NCBI RefSeq assembly: GCF_001586255.1 | Contig: NZ_CP014544.1 | Coordinates: 1,395,501 to 1,459,500, forward strand | DNA from: Zhongshania aliphaticivorans | Lineage (GTDB): Bacteria; Pseudomonadota; Gammaproteobacteria; Pseudomonadales; Spongiibacteraceae | Direction: 5' to 3' | Length of the DNA stretch: 64,000 bases | Shown here: positions 17,501-26,393 of the stretch, piece by piece | Layout: each line of letters begins with the position of its first letter | Numbering within the stretch: the stretch's first letter is position 1 | Notes under the pieces: model-generated | What the model was told of the DNA's origin: nothing | What the model saw: the letters and a program-made list of their open reading frames with translations, nothing else | Database searches by the model: none | Program-made: the position numbers and the translations under genes

Positions 17501-17523
17501 TAGGGCGACACTCAGTCGCCCTA
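17501..17523 (-). terminator. Intercistronic hairpin after the TonB receptor gene
   Basis: Perfect 9-bp stem (TAGGGCGAC / GTCGCCCTA, loop of 5) in the 58 bases between the TonB receptor and the YkoF-like gene. No U-run follows on the minus strand, so partial termination or mRNA end protection, reducing expression of the inner-membrane genes relative to the receptor, is the likely effect. Confidence 0.4.
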
Positions 17524-17529
17524 TAGAAT

Positions 17530-19668
17530 TTAAAAGCGGTAGTTAGCCGAGATGCCCGCAATTCGTGGTTCACCCAACTGGTAGTAGGTCTCTGGTGCGT
17601 AGCCTTTGGCCGGGTCGTTACCAAAGGCATTGCTGAAGTAAAAACCACGAGTCTGGACATTTTCGTCGCTTAGGTTGCGTCCCCATAGCGACACGTCCCA
17701 GTTGCTGCCTTGGTAGCTTAGGCGCGCGTTGACCATTTCATAGCGCAGTGATTTCTCATTGTGACTATTAGAAAAATAGAATTCGTCCTTGCCTTCAAGC
17801 TCTATCCGTAAACTTAGATTATTGATGAGGGCGATTTCGGTGCCAATAAAGAATTGATAATGGGGGGCGTGGGCAACTTCTCGGCCGTCCATATTAACTG
17901 GCGGTAGCGCTGTACCCGTATTGTCATCTTTAGCATCGACATGAGTAATGCTAGTGAAATCCTTAAACTCCGCGTTTAACCAGCCAGCTGCTGCAAAAAA
18001 GCGAACGGCCTCACTGGCGAGATAATTCATCTCTACTTCTAGTCCTGTCGTTTTGCCTTTGGCAGCATTGCTCAGATAGTCGTCAAAGGAAAAATTATTG
18101 GGGTCAAATATCGATTGCTTGGCCTGCACGTCACTGCGATCTTGGTAAAATGCCGCGACTTGGGCCTGCAGGCGATTGTCGAGCCAGCTGCCCTTGAAAC
18201 CCAATTCGTAATTCAGCATGTGCTCGGTGTCAAATTCATACATATCGGCTGTGATTTCTGAATTTGCCGTCGATGCAGAAATGATTCGGCCATTAATGCC
18301 CCCCGCTTTATAGCCTCGGGAGATCGTGCCGTAGAGCAGGCTGTCGTTATGGTAGTGGTATTCAAGGGTGAGGTTGCCCCCCCACAACTCTTCATCGTTA
18401 CTCGATGTAACGGCGAGTGAGTCGTCATAGTCGGCATTGCGCTGCTCAATCCTAAGTCCGCTGACGAGTTCAAGGGTGTCGCTGAGGCTACTGCGAAGTT
18501 GGCCGTAGAGTGCGAAGTTTTCCGTGTTGAACTCGCTGGTGAAGCTGCCGTTGCGACTTAGGTCTTCGCTATCTTTACGCAGATAGGCGCCAAGCACCCA
18601 GCTACTGCTGTCGTTCAGTAGTTTGGCGTGCTCGGTCGATATAAAGCGAAAATCTGCACTAATATTGTCTTTGTTGCGCTGGTAGTTGTCAGTGGAACTG
18701 TATTCGGCAGGGTGGTAACCAATATAGGTCCAGTCTTCGTCGTAGCCGTATTCGGTATTTGAGTTGGCGGCACTGAGTGTGGACTCAAGACTAAACAGGG
18801 GGTTTGCTGACCAGTGGGCGACAACCGAGCTAGCCACGGTTTCTTGGCGGTCGTGGCCTGGCTGGTCGGACAAGGTGTTGCGTGTATTGCTCAGGGAAAA
18901 GGCGTCGTAGCCATTGTCGGCATTGAGGTAGAGCAGCGAGACATCCAGTTGCAAATCGTCGCTTGCTTGGTAACGCAATTTGCCGCGCAAAATGGATTCG
19001 TCGATGTTGGTGACGTCGTCGCGATCTAGGTATCGATTTTTAATATAGCCGTCAGACTGCTGGTTTTGGGCGGCAATCCGATAACTTATTTTTTCGTTTA
19101 GGGGGCCGCTGGTGACTAGGCCGAGTTTGTGGCTATTGTATTGGGCGGCTTCTACTGAAATTTTTGCCATCGGCGATGCCGAGGGTGCGCTGCTGTGCAT
19201 GCTAATGAGCCCCGCTAGGGCACTCGCACCATATTCAGTTCCTTGAGGGCCGCGCAGTACCTCTATTTGGCCAATGTCTAAGGTGCTGGCTGCCAGGCCT
19301 AGACCGCTAAAATCAATGCCGTCGATAATAAGCCCAACCGAGGGGCTTACTGGGTCGATGAATTGACTGCGTTCGCCAATGCCGCGAATTTGAAAGTAAC
19401 GCCCCCTAGATGCCCCCGCCGAATAATTCACGTTTGGCGCCATATTGAGCAGCTGTTCGATATTGCTCGCACCGCGTGCTTGGATAGTGCTTTGGTCAAA
19501 TACGCTTACGCTGCTGGCAAGGTCAAGCAAGCTGGTGTCGCGAAACTGACTGCTAACAATCACTTCTTCTAATTTTGATGTGTCTGCCGCGCTAATGAGT
19601 CCGCTGCTAAGGCAGGCCACAAGGCCAATAGCGTGACGTAGGGATGTTTTTGCAATTAGGGGATTCAT
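17530..19668 (-). CDS. TonB-dependent receptor, probably for thiamine
   Basis: 712 aa outer-membrane receptor. A signal peptide (about residues 1-27, GLVACLSSGLISAADT) is followed by a plug domain (VEVIVSSQ-like EEVIVSSQFRD, SVSVFDQSTIQARGASNIEQLLN, RGIGERSQFIDP, EVLRGPQGTEYGASALAG) and a 22-strand-type barrel ending in ISANYRF with a terminal Phe. The leader carries a TPP riboswitch, so thiamine or a precursor is the likely ligand. It is the first gene of the salvage operon. Confidence 0.9.
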   Translation of the reverse strand: MNPLIAKTSLRHAIGLVACLSSGLISAADTSKLEEVIVSSQFRDTSLLDLASSVSVFDQSTIQARGASNIEQLLNMAPNVNYSAGASRGRYFQIRGIGERSQFIDPVSPSVGLIIDGIDFSGLGLAASTLDIGQIEVLRGPQGTEYGASALAGLISMHSSAPSASPMAKISVEAAQYNSHKLGLVTSGPLNEKISYRIAAQNQQSDGYIKNRYLDRDDVTNIDESILRGKLRYQASDDLQLDVSLLYLNADNGYDAFSLSNTRNTLSDQPGHDRQETVASSVVAHWSANPLFSLESTLSAANSNTEYGYDEDWTYIGYHPAEYSSTDNYQRNKDNISADFRFISTEHAKLLNDSSSWVLGAYLRKDSEDLSRNGSFTSEFNTENFALYGQLRSSLSDTLELVSGLRIEQRNADYDDSLAVTSSNDEELWGGNLTLEYHYHNDSLLYGTISRGYKAGGINGRIISASTANSEITADMYEFDTEHMLNYELGFKGSWLDNRLQAQVAAFYQDRSDVQAKQSIFDPNNFSFDDYLSNAAKGKTTGLEVEMNYLASEAVRFFAAAGWLNAEFKDFTSITHVDAKDDNTGTALPPVNMDGREVAHAPHYQFFIGTEIALINNLSLRIELEGKDEFYFSNSHNEKSLRYEMVNARLSYQGSNWDVSLWGRNLSDENVQTRGFYFSNAFGNDPAKGYAPETYYQLGEPRIAGISANYRF

Positions 19669-19734
19669 GGTTCTCTCTCGGGTGAAACAGGTTTGAAAGA
19701 GACCCGGTGTGCGACGTGAAGAGGATTACTGACC

Positions 19735-19822
19735 TATTCCTACGCCGGTATTAGCCGGATCAGGTTCAAGGGTTTGCATTGCTGGTTCCAATAGCATCTC
19801 AGGCCGTAGCCACCCCTTAGGT
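19735..19822 (-). promoter_or_regulatory. TPP (thiamine pyrophosphate) riboswitch, THI element
   Basis: Read on the minus strand, the region begins with AAGGGGTGG, then CTGAGATG, then CCCTTGAACCTGATCCGG, a short variable stem, and ACCGGCGTAGG. These are the conserved blocks of the THI box in the right order. It ends 67 bases before the TonB receptor start, so thiamine sufficiency should shut off the whole receptor-YkoF-PnuT-kinase operon. Confidence 0.95.
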
Positions 19823-19901
19823 TTTGCCGAGGAATAATAGCAGAAATCCGGTTTAGCGGGAATGACTCGGTTAATATGTGCGCACTAGCGCTGGCAATGC
19901 T

Positions 19902-20645
19902 TTATATTTTGACGCAGCAAAAAATAGCATTGCCGGAAGCGCCATCACTGGGTATGAGTTTTTCATAATCATGTTCGAAAACATGCACCTCAAAATACGG
20001 CTGCAGCAGCTGTTGTAATTCGTCAAAGGTTACGGCCACCATGGGATGTTCGTCCTGCCATGTTTCGGTATGCAGGCCCGTGGTCTTTTCAATTTTAAGG
20101 CGCAGGGACTGCTGCTTGCCGTGGCCGCTGTATCGCCAACCCGAGCTGAAGGCAAAGTGGCTGCCATGGTGCTCGGCGGTATGGCGAACAAAGGCGCTGG
20201 AATCAATTTTGTTTTTATCGACCGTGTTAAAGCAAAAGACACCGCCAGATGGTAGCGCGCGGTGGGTGCTCGCAATACAGGATTTCAGCTGAGTAATATC
20301 GCTGCTGTAGTGTATGGAGTATAAAAAGCAGGTAATTAAATCAGGGGCGTCATCTACCTGAAAATTACACATGTCTTGCAGGCTGAAATGGCCAGTCGGG
20401 CAGCGCTGCTGAGCGAGATCGAGCATCGGCTGATTAATATCTAGCCCACTGCTCAGATAGCCAAAGTCGATGAAATGCTGAACGTGAGGGCCGGTGCCGC
20501 AGGCTAGGTCTAGATGTTTTTTGCCGTTGTTGCCGAAGATCTGATGTAGTCGGCGCACACAGTTGCTTTGGGCTTGGTAATCGATATCTGCGCACATTAA
20601 GTCGTAATAGCCAGACAGATCGGTGTAAAGCGCGTTAGTTGTCAT
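19902..20645 (-). CDS. Class I SAM-dependent methyltransferase
   Basis: 247 aa Rossmann-fold methyltransferase. Motif I is LDLACGTGPH near residue 45, the acidic SAM ribose ligand is in GLDINQPML near 68, and DLITCFLYSIHYSS follows motif II. It resembles small-molecule N-methyltransferases of the DesVI type. The start overlaps the end of the efflux permease gene by 11 bases, so it is probably translated from the same mRNA and could modify the exported compound. Substrate unknown. Confidence 0.8.
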   Translation of the reverse strand: MTTNALYTDLSGYYDLMCADIDYQAQSNCVRRLHQIFGNNGKKHLDLACGTGPHVQHFIDFGYLSSGLDINQPMLDLAQQRCPTGHFSLQDMCNFQVDDAPDLITCFLYSIHYSSDITQLKSCIASTHRALPSGGVFCFNTVDKNKIDSSAFVRHTAEHHGSHFAFSSGWRYSGHGKQQSLRLKIEKTTGLHTETWQDEHPMVAVTFDELQQLLQPYFEVHVFEHDYEKLIPSDGASGNAIFCCVKI

Positions 20646-22218
20646 CTTGGCCTTCTAAATCGCCATTATTTAGGAATATGGGTTTAAGTAATAGCGGCAG
20701 TAATGCAACGCCGAAGATGAAAATGGTCATGGCGTAGAAATTATCTAGATAGGCGATCATTGCCGCTTGTCGCTGAATTTCAAAATCTAGCAATTGTAAG
20801 GCGGCAAGCCCAGTATCGCCAAGGCGGTCGGCGGCGGCAAGAGGGTCTATTCCTGGCAGGCTAAACTGGGTGATGTGGCCACTCAAGTCGGCGTGGCTTA
20901 TTTGGCTATTGCGGGAGATTAAAGTGAAGATAGCGGAGATGCCAAAGCTGCCCCCGATATTGCGCACTAAATTTAGCAGACTGGCACCGTCCGGGCGCAA
21001 TTGCTGCGGCAGGGTCGAAAAGGCCGCCATGGTTGCCGGGGTAAACAGCATACCTAAGCCCAGGCCCTGTATGAAACCAGACGATAATATTGGCCCAGCA
21101 TCCATTTCTAAGGACCATGTTGCCATCATGCCTAGCGCCGCTGCGCAAATTAGGTAGCCGGCACTCATTAAATAGCGCAAGTCCATGCGTTGCATTAGCC
21201 GCCGGGTAAGGAACATGCTAATCATCACACCGAGACCCCTTGGCATGAGGAGTAAGCCGGTGTCGATGGCGCTGTAGCCAAATAAATTTTGAAACATGGT
21301 TGGCAAGACGGCGGCGATAGCGACGTTCGCTAAGCCCAAAATTAACATGATGGCTAAGCCGCCCAGAAAGTTTTTATCTTTTAGCAGGCCGGCAGGAAAT
21401 AAGGGTGTTGTTGTTGAGCGCGAATGGATAAAAAATATCCACACGGCGGACAGGGCAATGATTAATTCGATAATGATTTCCCATGAGTCGAACCAATCTT
21501 TATGCTGCCCGCGATCTAACATAAGCTGCAGGGAAACGAGGGCAATTGCCAGAATAAGAAAACCAAAACGGTCGAGCTTACGAGGCACGATGGGTCGTGA
21601 TGGTAATAGCCAAGCCAATACAATGAGGGTTGGTATTCCGATAGGTAAATTCACATAAAACACCCAGCGCCAGCTCAGGGTGTCGGTGAGTATGCCGCCG
21701 AGCATTGGCCCGGTAATTGGCGCAATCATCACGACCATGCCCATCATCGACATTGCGGAGGCTTGTTTGCTAGGCCGATTAATATCGAACAGAATGGTTT
21801 GTGACATCGGGCCAATAAAGGCGGCACAGACGCCCTGTAGTACGCGGAAAATCACCATTTGTGTCAACGACGTCGCCGCTCCACAGAGCGCCGAAGCAAT
21901 TAAAAAACCGGCAACGGCATAGAGAAAGGTGCGTCGTGAGCCGAATTTGTCAGAGACCCAGCCAACCAGCGGTATTGTCATGACGGTGGCGATGATATAG
22001 CTGGTTAGTATCCAGCTTACGGTGTCCATTGTGGCGCCGAGGCTGGATTGCATGTGGGGCAGAGCGACATTGGCAATCGTCATGTCGAGAATCTGCATGA
22101 GGGTGACCATCATCACGGCCGCCATTAATAGGCCCTGATGACGACTTGCTAGCGCTGGCTCGTCGCGGAGTGTGCTACTCCCCAGTGCTAATTCGGACAT
22201 CGACCGATAGCCCCGCAA
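20635..22218 (-). CDS. emrB: DHA2-family 14-TM drug efflux permease (EmrB-like)
   Basis: Proton-driven major facilitator permease of about 520 aa with 14 transmembrane helices. MFS motif A is GWVSDKFGSRR near residue 87 and the DHA2 motif C is GPMLGGILTD near 170. LDMTIANVALPHM in helix 1 is typical of EmrB. The paired HlyD adaptor upstream (overlapping by up to 44 bases) indicates an EmrAB-type system that pumps hydrophobic compounds out through an outer-membrane channel not encoded here. A second ATG six codons on (22200) is an alternative start with a shorter overlap. Confidence 0.9.
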   Translation of the reverse strand: MRGYRSMSELALGSSTLRDEPALASRHQGLLMAAVMMVTLMQILDMTIANVALPHMQSSLGATMDTVSWILTSYIIATVMTIPLVGWVSDKFGSRRTFLYAVAGFLIASALCGAATSLTQMVIFRVLQGVCAAFIGPMSQTILFDINRPSKQASAMSMMGMVVMIAPITGPMLGGILTDTLSWRWVFYVNLPIGIPTLIVLAWLLPSRPIVPRKLDRFGFLILAIALVSLQLMLDRGQHKDWFDSWEIIIELIIALSAVWIFFIHSRSTTTPLFPAGLLKDKNFLGGLAIMLILGLANVAIAAVLPTMFQNLFGYSAIDTGLLLMPRGLGVMISMFLTRRLMQRMDLRYLMSAGYLICAAALGMMATWSLEMDAGPILSSGFIQGLGLGMLFTPATMAAFSTLPQQLRPDGASLLNLVRNIGGSFGISAIFTLISRNSQISHADLSGHITQFSLPGIDPLAAADRLGDTGLAALQLLDFEIQRQAAMIAYLDNFYAMTIFIFGVALLPLLLKPIFLNNGDLEGQDDN

Positions 22219-23179
22219 TCAATGGCCGCGCAGGCTTGCTATCAATGCTAATACGCACCGGCACACGCTGGGTAACCTTAACCCAATTACCGTTGGCATT
22301 TTGTGCTGGTAATATTGAAAACTCTGACCCAGTGCCGGCGCCGATGCTTTCTATTTTACCGCGCAGTTCCATGTCTGGGTAAGTGTCCAGTTCCATGATG
22401 GCAACTTGGCCGACACGAAGTTGATTGAGATCGGTTTCTTTAAAATTAGCCTCTACCCAGCTGCGATCAGTATTAACAATACTGACTGAAGGCAGGCCCT
22501 GCATCATAAGCTGGCCGATTTGGAGGCGATCCATTTGGCTGATAATACCGCTGACGGGAGATCGAACTTCGGTGCGGGAGAGGTTTAGCTGTGCTTTTTC
22601 AAACTGTACTTTTGCGGCTTGTAGCGCGGGGTATTCCCCTGAATCTGAATTGCCGCTGGAGAGGGCGACTCTTGCTTCCTCGGCGTCAGCTTTTGCGGAC
22701 GCTAGGCGTGACCTTGCTTGGGATAAAGCGTGCTCAGCTGCGCGAAGCGCCGATTGGCTGGTGACGCTGGTTTTGTCGAGGTCTCGCTGGCGCTGGTATT
22801 CGCGCTCGAAGTAGGCGACTTCTTCTTGTGCGCTTTCAATGTCGATATGTGAGATTGAATAGCTGGTTTGCAGTTGCTCATATCGAGCGGCAGCGCTAGC
22901 CATTGCTGCCTTTGCCTCTAAAACTGCGAGTTCAAAGGGCTTTGGGTCAATGCGAAATAATAAATCGCCCGCCGCTACCCGTTGGTTTTCGCGCACCGCG
23001 ACATCAACAATAATGCCACCCACTTCGGCACTAATCGAAATTTTGTCCTGCCTGATATAGGCGTTGTCAGTAGAGGTGAAGCCCAAGTTTGCATAATAGT
23101 AAGCGATGGCGGCGCTAAATAGCAGGAGTGGTACCACGAGCATGAGTGCTAGGCGACGGATAGGCGGAGACAAAATCAT
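22175..23179 (-). CDS. emrA: HlyD-family membrane fusion protein (EmrA-like)
   Basis: 334 aa periplasmic adaptor: an N-terminal membrane helix (residues 9-27), biotinyl-lipoyl half (GGIIVDVAVRENQRVAAGDLLFRID near 55), a coiled-coil hairpin (about 85-190), the second lipoyl half (VRSPVSGIISQMDRLQIGQL near 212) and a beta-barrel domain. NTDRSWVEANFKETDL near 238 is characteristic of EmrA. It forms a tripartite efflux system with the overlapping permease gene. Confidence 0.9.
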   Translation of the reverse strand: MILSPPIRRLALMLVVPLLLFSAAIAYYYANLGFTSTDNAYIRQDKISISAEVGGIIVDVAVRENQRVAAGDLLFRIDPKPFELAVLEAKAAMASAAARYEQLQTSYSISHIDIESAQEEVAYFEREYQRQRDLDKTSVTSQSALRAAEHALSQARSRLASAKADAEEARVALSSGNSDSGEYPALQAAKVQFEKAQLNLSRTEVRSPVSGIISQMDRLQIGQLMMQGLPSVSIVNTDRSWVEANFKETDLNQLRVGQVAIMELDTYPDMELRGKIESIGAGTGSEFSILPAQNANGNWVKVTQRVPVRISIDSKPARPLIAGLSVDVRISTGE

Positions 23180-23351
23180 ACCTCTATGTTGTATGTAATT
23201 GTTAGTGCTGTCCTGATAACAATAATCGTTTTCCGCGCCCCAGGCCTATTTGGGTGGCGCAGTAAAGTACCGGCGCAATATTGCATGAAAAGGATGCGCC
23301 AGCACAATTATATACTCGGTGACTTATCGTCACGCTATCGTCTGTTTGAAT

Positions 23352-24716
23352 TTATGCTTTGCGTTTATTGATCTGTATTGGCAGTCCGTCCGTTGGGAAT
23401 ACGATTGGTACAACATTAAATTGCATTTTATAGCCAGGCTTTACGCTAATGGTGTGGTTGCGAAGCAAGTGGAACAGAAAAAGCTTTACCTGCATTTCAG
23501 CAAAATTGAGACCAATGCATTTGTGGTGACCGCCACCAAAGGGAATCCACTGGTAGAAGTGCCTTTTATGCTCGGCGCGTTCTGGGGAGAAACGTTCGGG
23601 GTCAAATTTTTGTGGTTCAGTCCACCATTCTTCCATGTAATGGGTGAACAGGGGGGATACGCCGACGCCGGTATTGGCCGGAATACGGTAGCCCATAATT
23701 TCGGTTTCTTTAATGGTGCGACGGGGGATTACGGGGACGGGGGGGTACATCCGCAGGGCCTCTTTCATTACCAAGCCCGTTTTTTCCAGCTTAGGTAAGT
23801 CGTCGTACTGCAAATCATCACCGGTGATTTGCTGATATTCGTTGTGCAGTATGTCTTGCCATTCGGGGTTTTTGGCGATTGCGTAAATGATAGAGCACAG
23901 TGTGCTAGTGGTAGTGTCGTGGGCGGCAAACAGTAAGAAAATAATATGGTCGCGCACGGCTTCGTCGCTGAGTTCGTTGCCGTCTTCGTCTTTGGCATGG
24001 CAAAACTGCGAGAAAAAGTCGCCGCTTTCCGTGGCGCGTTTGGCGGTGATGTGCTTTTGAATAAACTCCTCTAGGGCTTGTCGGCCTTTGATTCCCTTGT
24101 ACCAGGTTGTGCCGGGTATCGGCAGCTTTACTACCGCCATTGACGCTTCCATGGCGTGGAGGAATCCCTTATTGATTTTGTCTGCCTCTTTGCCCATTTC
24201 CACGCCCATAAAGACTTGCGCGGCCACATTGAGTAGCAAGCTTTTTATGCTGTCTTTAAAACCAAATTCGCTGTCTTTTGGAAAGTCGATGACGCCTTGG
24301 CGCATTCTCGGGTTCATGGTTTCTAAATAGGCTTGCAAAGATTCCTTTTTAAAGGCTGCCTGCAACACTTTTCTGTGGAAGCGATGTACGTCGAAATCAC
24401 GCAGCATAAGGCCGTTGGGGAAGAGCTTGTCGAGGATGGGGTCCCAGGCTTTTTTACTGGAAAAGATCTTGTCGCTGTCTTTAAGTACTAGCTCATTGGC
24501 CTCTGGCCCAAGCAGGGCGATATTGCGCTGCAAGAGCGCATTATTACGATATATCGGGCCATAAAGCTTATATTTGCGGTTAATTAAACCGTGGTAGTCC
24601 TTTAAAAATTCAACGGTGTCACCAAGGATGGGCAGCGCGCCGTTGTCGCCGGGAATATGGTCGACGTGGCGGTTAGCTTTACGTGGCAGTTCCAGATAAT
24701 CAGTAGACGTTTTCAT
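23352..24716 (-). CDS. Cytochrome P450
   Basis: 454 aa soluble P450. The oxygen-activating I-helix is FAAHDTTTS near residue 268, the K-helix ExxR is KEALRMYPP near 327, the PERF-like motif is FDPERFSPER, and the heme cysteine (about residue 399) lies in FGGGHHKCIGLNFA. The overall pattern, with HIPGDNGALPILGDTVEFL at the start, resembles the CYP120/CYP26/CYP51 side of the superfamily rather than typical camphor-type bacterial P450s, suggesting terpenoid or sterol-like substrates (inference). It sits 14 bases behind its TetR gene; no ferredoxin or reductase is adjacent. Confidence 0.92.
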   Translation of the reverse strand: MKTSTDYLELPRKANRHVDHIPGDNGALPILGDTVEFLKDYHGLINRKYKLYGPIYRNNALLQRNIALLGPEANELVLKDSDKIFSSKKAWDPILDKLFPNGLMLRDFDVHRFHRKVLQAAFKKESLQAYLETMNPRMRQGVIDFPKDSEFGFKDSIKSLLLNVAAQVFMGVEMGKEADKINKGFLHAMEASMAVVKLPIPGTTWYKGIKGRQALEEFIQKHITAKRATESGDFFSQFCHAKDEDGNELSDEAVRDHIIFLLFAAHDTTTSTLCSIIYAIAKNPEWQDILHNEYQQITGDDLQYDDLPKLEKTGLVMKEALRMYPPVPVIPRRTIKETEIMGYRIPANTGVGVSPLFTHYMEEWWTEPQKFDPERFSPERAEHKRHFYQWIPFGGGHHKCIGLNFAEMQVKLFLFHLLRNHTISVKPGYKMQFNVVPIVFPTDGLPIQINKRKA

Positions 24717-24730
24717 GCTTATTTCCTTAT

Positions 24731-25384
24731 TTAAAGATGCCAGCCGTTAAACAGTAGGTCGATAGATTGTTGAATATGATTTTCAATTTGTTTCGGACTT
24801 AACTGGGGGCTGCCCGTGAGCTTTTGAAAAAAGGGGTATTGCACTACCGGTGCGGTTGCCGATTGCACGACAAAAAACAAGGTTTCAATCGGTATTGGTT
24901 TTAGCTCGCCATGTTGATTCACTTTGTTAACGAGTTCGCGAATGTATTGCCAGGGCGATTCAAAATAGGACTGATAAATATAATCCAAGCGCGGGCCTTG
25001 GCATTGGGATTCTTGCTGGTAAATCAGGTAAATCGCGGGATGTTCAAAGGCGCTGCGAATATAGACCGCAATGGCCGCTTTGAGAGCGTCCAGCTCTGTG
25101 TGATTGTCATCAATGTGGTTTAAAGCATTGACCACTTTGGCGGTAGTTGCACCTGCTAGCTTGTCGACCACCGCTTTCCACAGCGCTTCTTTAGAGTCGA
25201 AATAGTGGTGGAAAAAGGTGTAGCTAACCTTGAGCTCGCTTTGCAATTTACGCAGCGATACGCCGTCGTAGCCGTCGCGAGCGAAAATGGCGGCGGACGC
25301 CTCCAGTAAATGATCAATAGAAGGGCTTGCAGCTTCGTCGTTACGTGGCCGTCCGCGTCGTCGTGTTGGCGTTGCTGTGTTCAT
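24731..25384 (-). CDS. TetR-family transcriptional regulator
   Basis: 217 aa repressor. After a basic N-terminus (RRRGRPRND), the helix-turn-helix is at about residues 22-65 (AIFARDGYDGVSLRKLQSEL...YTFFHHYFDSKEALW). The C-terminal ligand domain has no clear class. The ATG at 25384 is preferred: the alternative TTG at 25396 lies inside the 15-bp-arm palindrome, which is more likely its operator. It is cotranscribed with the P450 and divergent from the SDR, so it probably controls both. Confidence 0.85.
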   Translation of the reverse strand: MNTATPTRRRGRPRNDEAASPSIDHLLEASAAIFARDGYDGVSLRKLQSELKVSYTFFHHYFDSKEALWKAVVDKLAGATTAKVVNALNHIDDNHTELDALKAAIAVYIRSAFEHPAIYLIYQQESQCQGPRLDYIYQSYFESPWQYIRELVNKVNQHGELKPIPIETLFFVVQSATAPVVQYPFFQKLTGSPQLSPKQIENHIQQSIDLLFNGWHL

Positions 25385-25389
25385 CGTTA

Positions 25390-25423
25390 AGGCCAATATT
25401 AAACAGGTGTTTAATATTGGCCT
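25390..25423. promoter_or_regulatory. Perfect palindrome, probable TetR operator
   Basis: Arms AGGCCAATATTAAAC (25390-25404) and GTTTAATATTGGCCT (25409-25423) are exact reverse complements separated by AGGT. The site is directly upstream of the TetR start and 120 bases upstream of the divergent SDR. Size and symmetry fit a TetR-type operator; autoregulation is inferred. Confidence 0.75.
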
Positions 25424-25542
25424 CAGCCCGCTCCATTGTCAATAGAGCGGTGCCAATCCCCTCTGTATGGATGATGTGCGCTTTTCGGTGCTCCGCTAAG
25501 CTGAACTACGATTGTCATAAAAACCAATAACAGGACGAATAT

Positions 25543-26331
25543 ATGCTTTTACAGGGCAAGGTAGTGATTGTGTCGGGCATTGGCCCGGGTTTAGGGCAGG
25601 AGCTTGCTGTAGAAGCGGCTAGGCAGGGTGCCGCGGTAGCAATGTGTGCCCGTACCCCTGCAAAACTCGATGAGGCCGAGCGAGAAATCCTCGCCTTGGG
25701 CTTGGATACACCGATTTTGAAGGTGGCGACGGATATCAGTGACCGCGAGCAGTGTAAGGCGCTGGTTGCGCAAACCATTGCGCGATTTGGACGTATTGAT
25801 GTGCTGTTTAATAGCGCCTATAACCCCGGTAGCTTTGAACCGATAGAAGTAGCCAATCTCGATAGCTGGCGTGCGGCCATGGACGTAAACTTGTTCGGCA
25901 CTATGGCTTTGACCCTAGAGGTTGTGCCGCACATGAAAGCTCAAGGTGGTGGGGCGATTGTCATGATCAATACCATGGTTACCCGTAAACCGTTGCAGAC
26001 CCAAGGTGGCTACGGTGCATCGAAGGCCGCCTTGGCCAGCGCGACCTCACATTTGGCGCTGGAGCTGGGACAGTACAATATCCGCGTTAACTCAGCTTAT
26101 ATGGGGTGGATGTGGGGCCCTTCGGTTGAAGGCTATTTGCAAATGAATGCCGACGCTGGCGGCCCGAGCGTGGCAGATCAGCGCGCGGCGGTGGCAAAGA
26201 ATATTCCGCTGGGTGATATTCCTGACGATGCTGATTGTGCCAAGGCGGCAATCTTTCTTGGCTGTGATTATGCCTGCGCGATAACCGGCGCTGCTTTAGA
26301 TGTAAATGGCGGAGAGTATTTGCCGCATTAA
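25543..26331 (+). CDS. SDR-family oxidoreductase
   Basis: 262 aa classical short-chain dehydrogenase. The cofactor loop is SGIGPGLGQE near residue 11, NSAYNPG replaces the usual NNAG near 89, and the catalytic Tyr/Lys are in YGASKAAL near 160 with a Thr/Ser position in VMINTMV (the usual catalytic Ser appears as Thr). The ending ITGAALDVNGGEYLPH is typical. It is divergent from the TetR-P450 pair and likely acts on the same substrate, oxidising an alcohol. NAD versus NADP preference is not clear. Confidence 0.87.
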   Translation: MLLQGKVVIVSGIGPGLGQELAVEAARQGAAVAMCARTPAKLDEAEREILALGLDTPILKVATDISDREQCKALVAQTIARFGRIDVLFNSAYNPGSFEPIEVANLDSWRAAMDVNLFGTMALTLEVVPHMKAQGGGAIVMINTMVTRKPLQTQGGYGASKAALASATSHLALELGQYNIRVNSAYMGWMWGPSVEGYLQMNADAGGPSVADQRAAVAKNIPLGDIPDDADCAKAAIFLGCDYACAITGAALDVNGGEYLPH

Positions 26332-26348
26332 TTGTGGCGTTGCTTATA

Positions 26349-26380
26349 AAGTACTGGGCTAAATAGTCAGCCCAGTACTT
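26349..26380. terminator. Inverted repeat between convergent genes
   Basis: Perfect 12-bp arms (AAGTACTGGGCT / AGCCCAGTACTT) with an 8-base loop, between the SDR stop and the AlgP-like stop. It has the position of a bidirectional terminator but lacks a T-run on either side. Confidence 0.5.
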
Positions 26381-26393
26381 CAGCTAAATGGAA

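Noticed and set aside
23319-23798. Plus-strand frame of 159 codons overlapping the end of the P450
   Set aside because: It is antisense to the heme-binding region of a well-supported P450.
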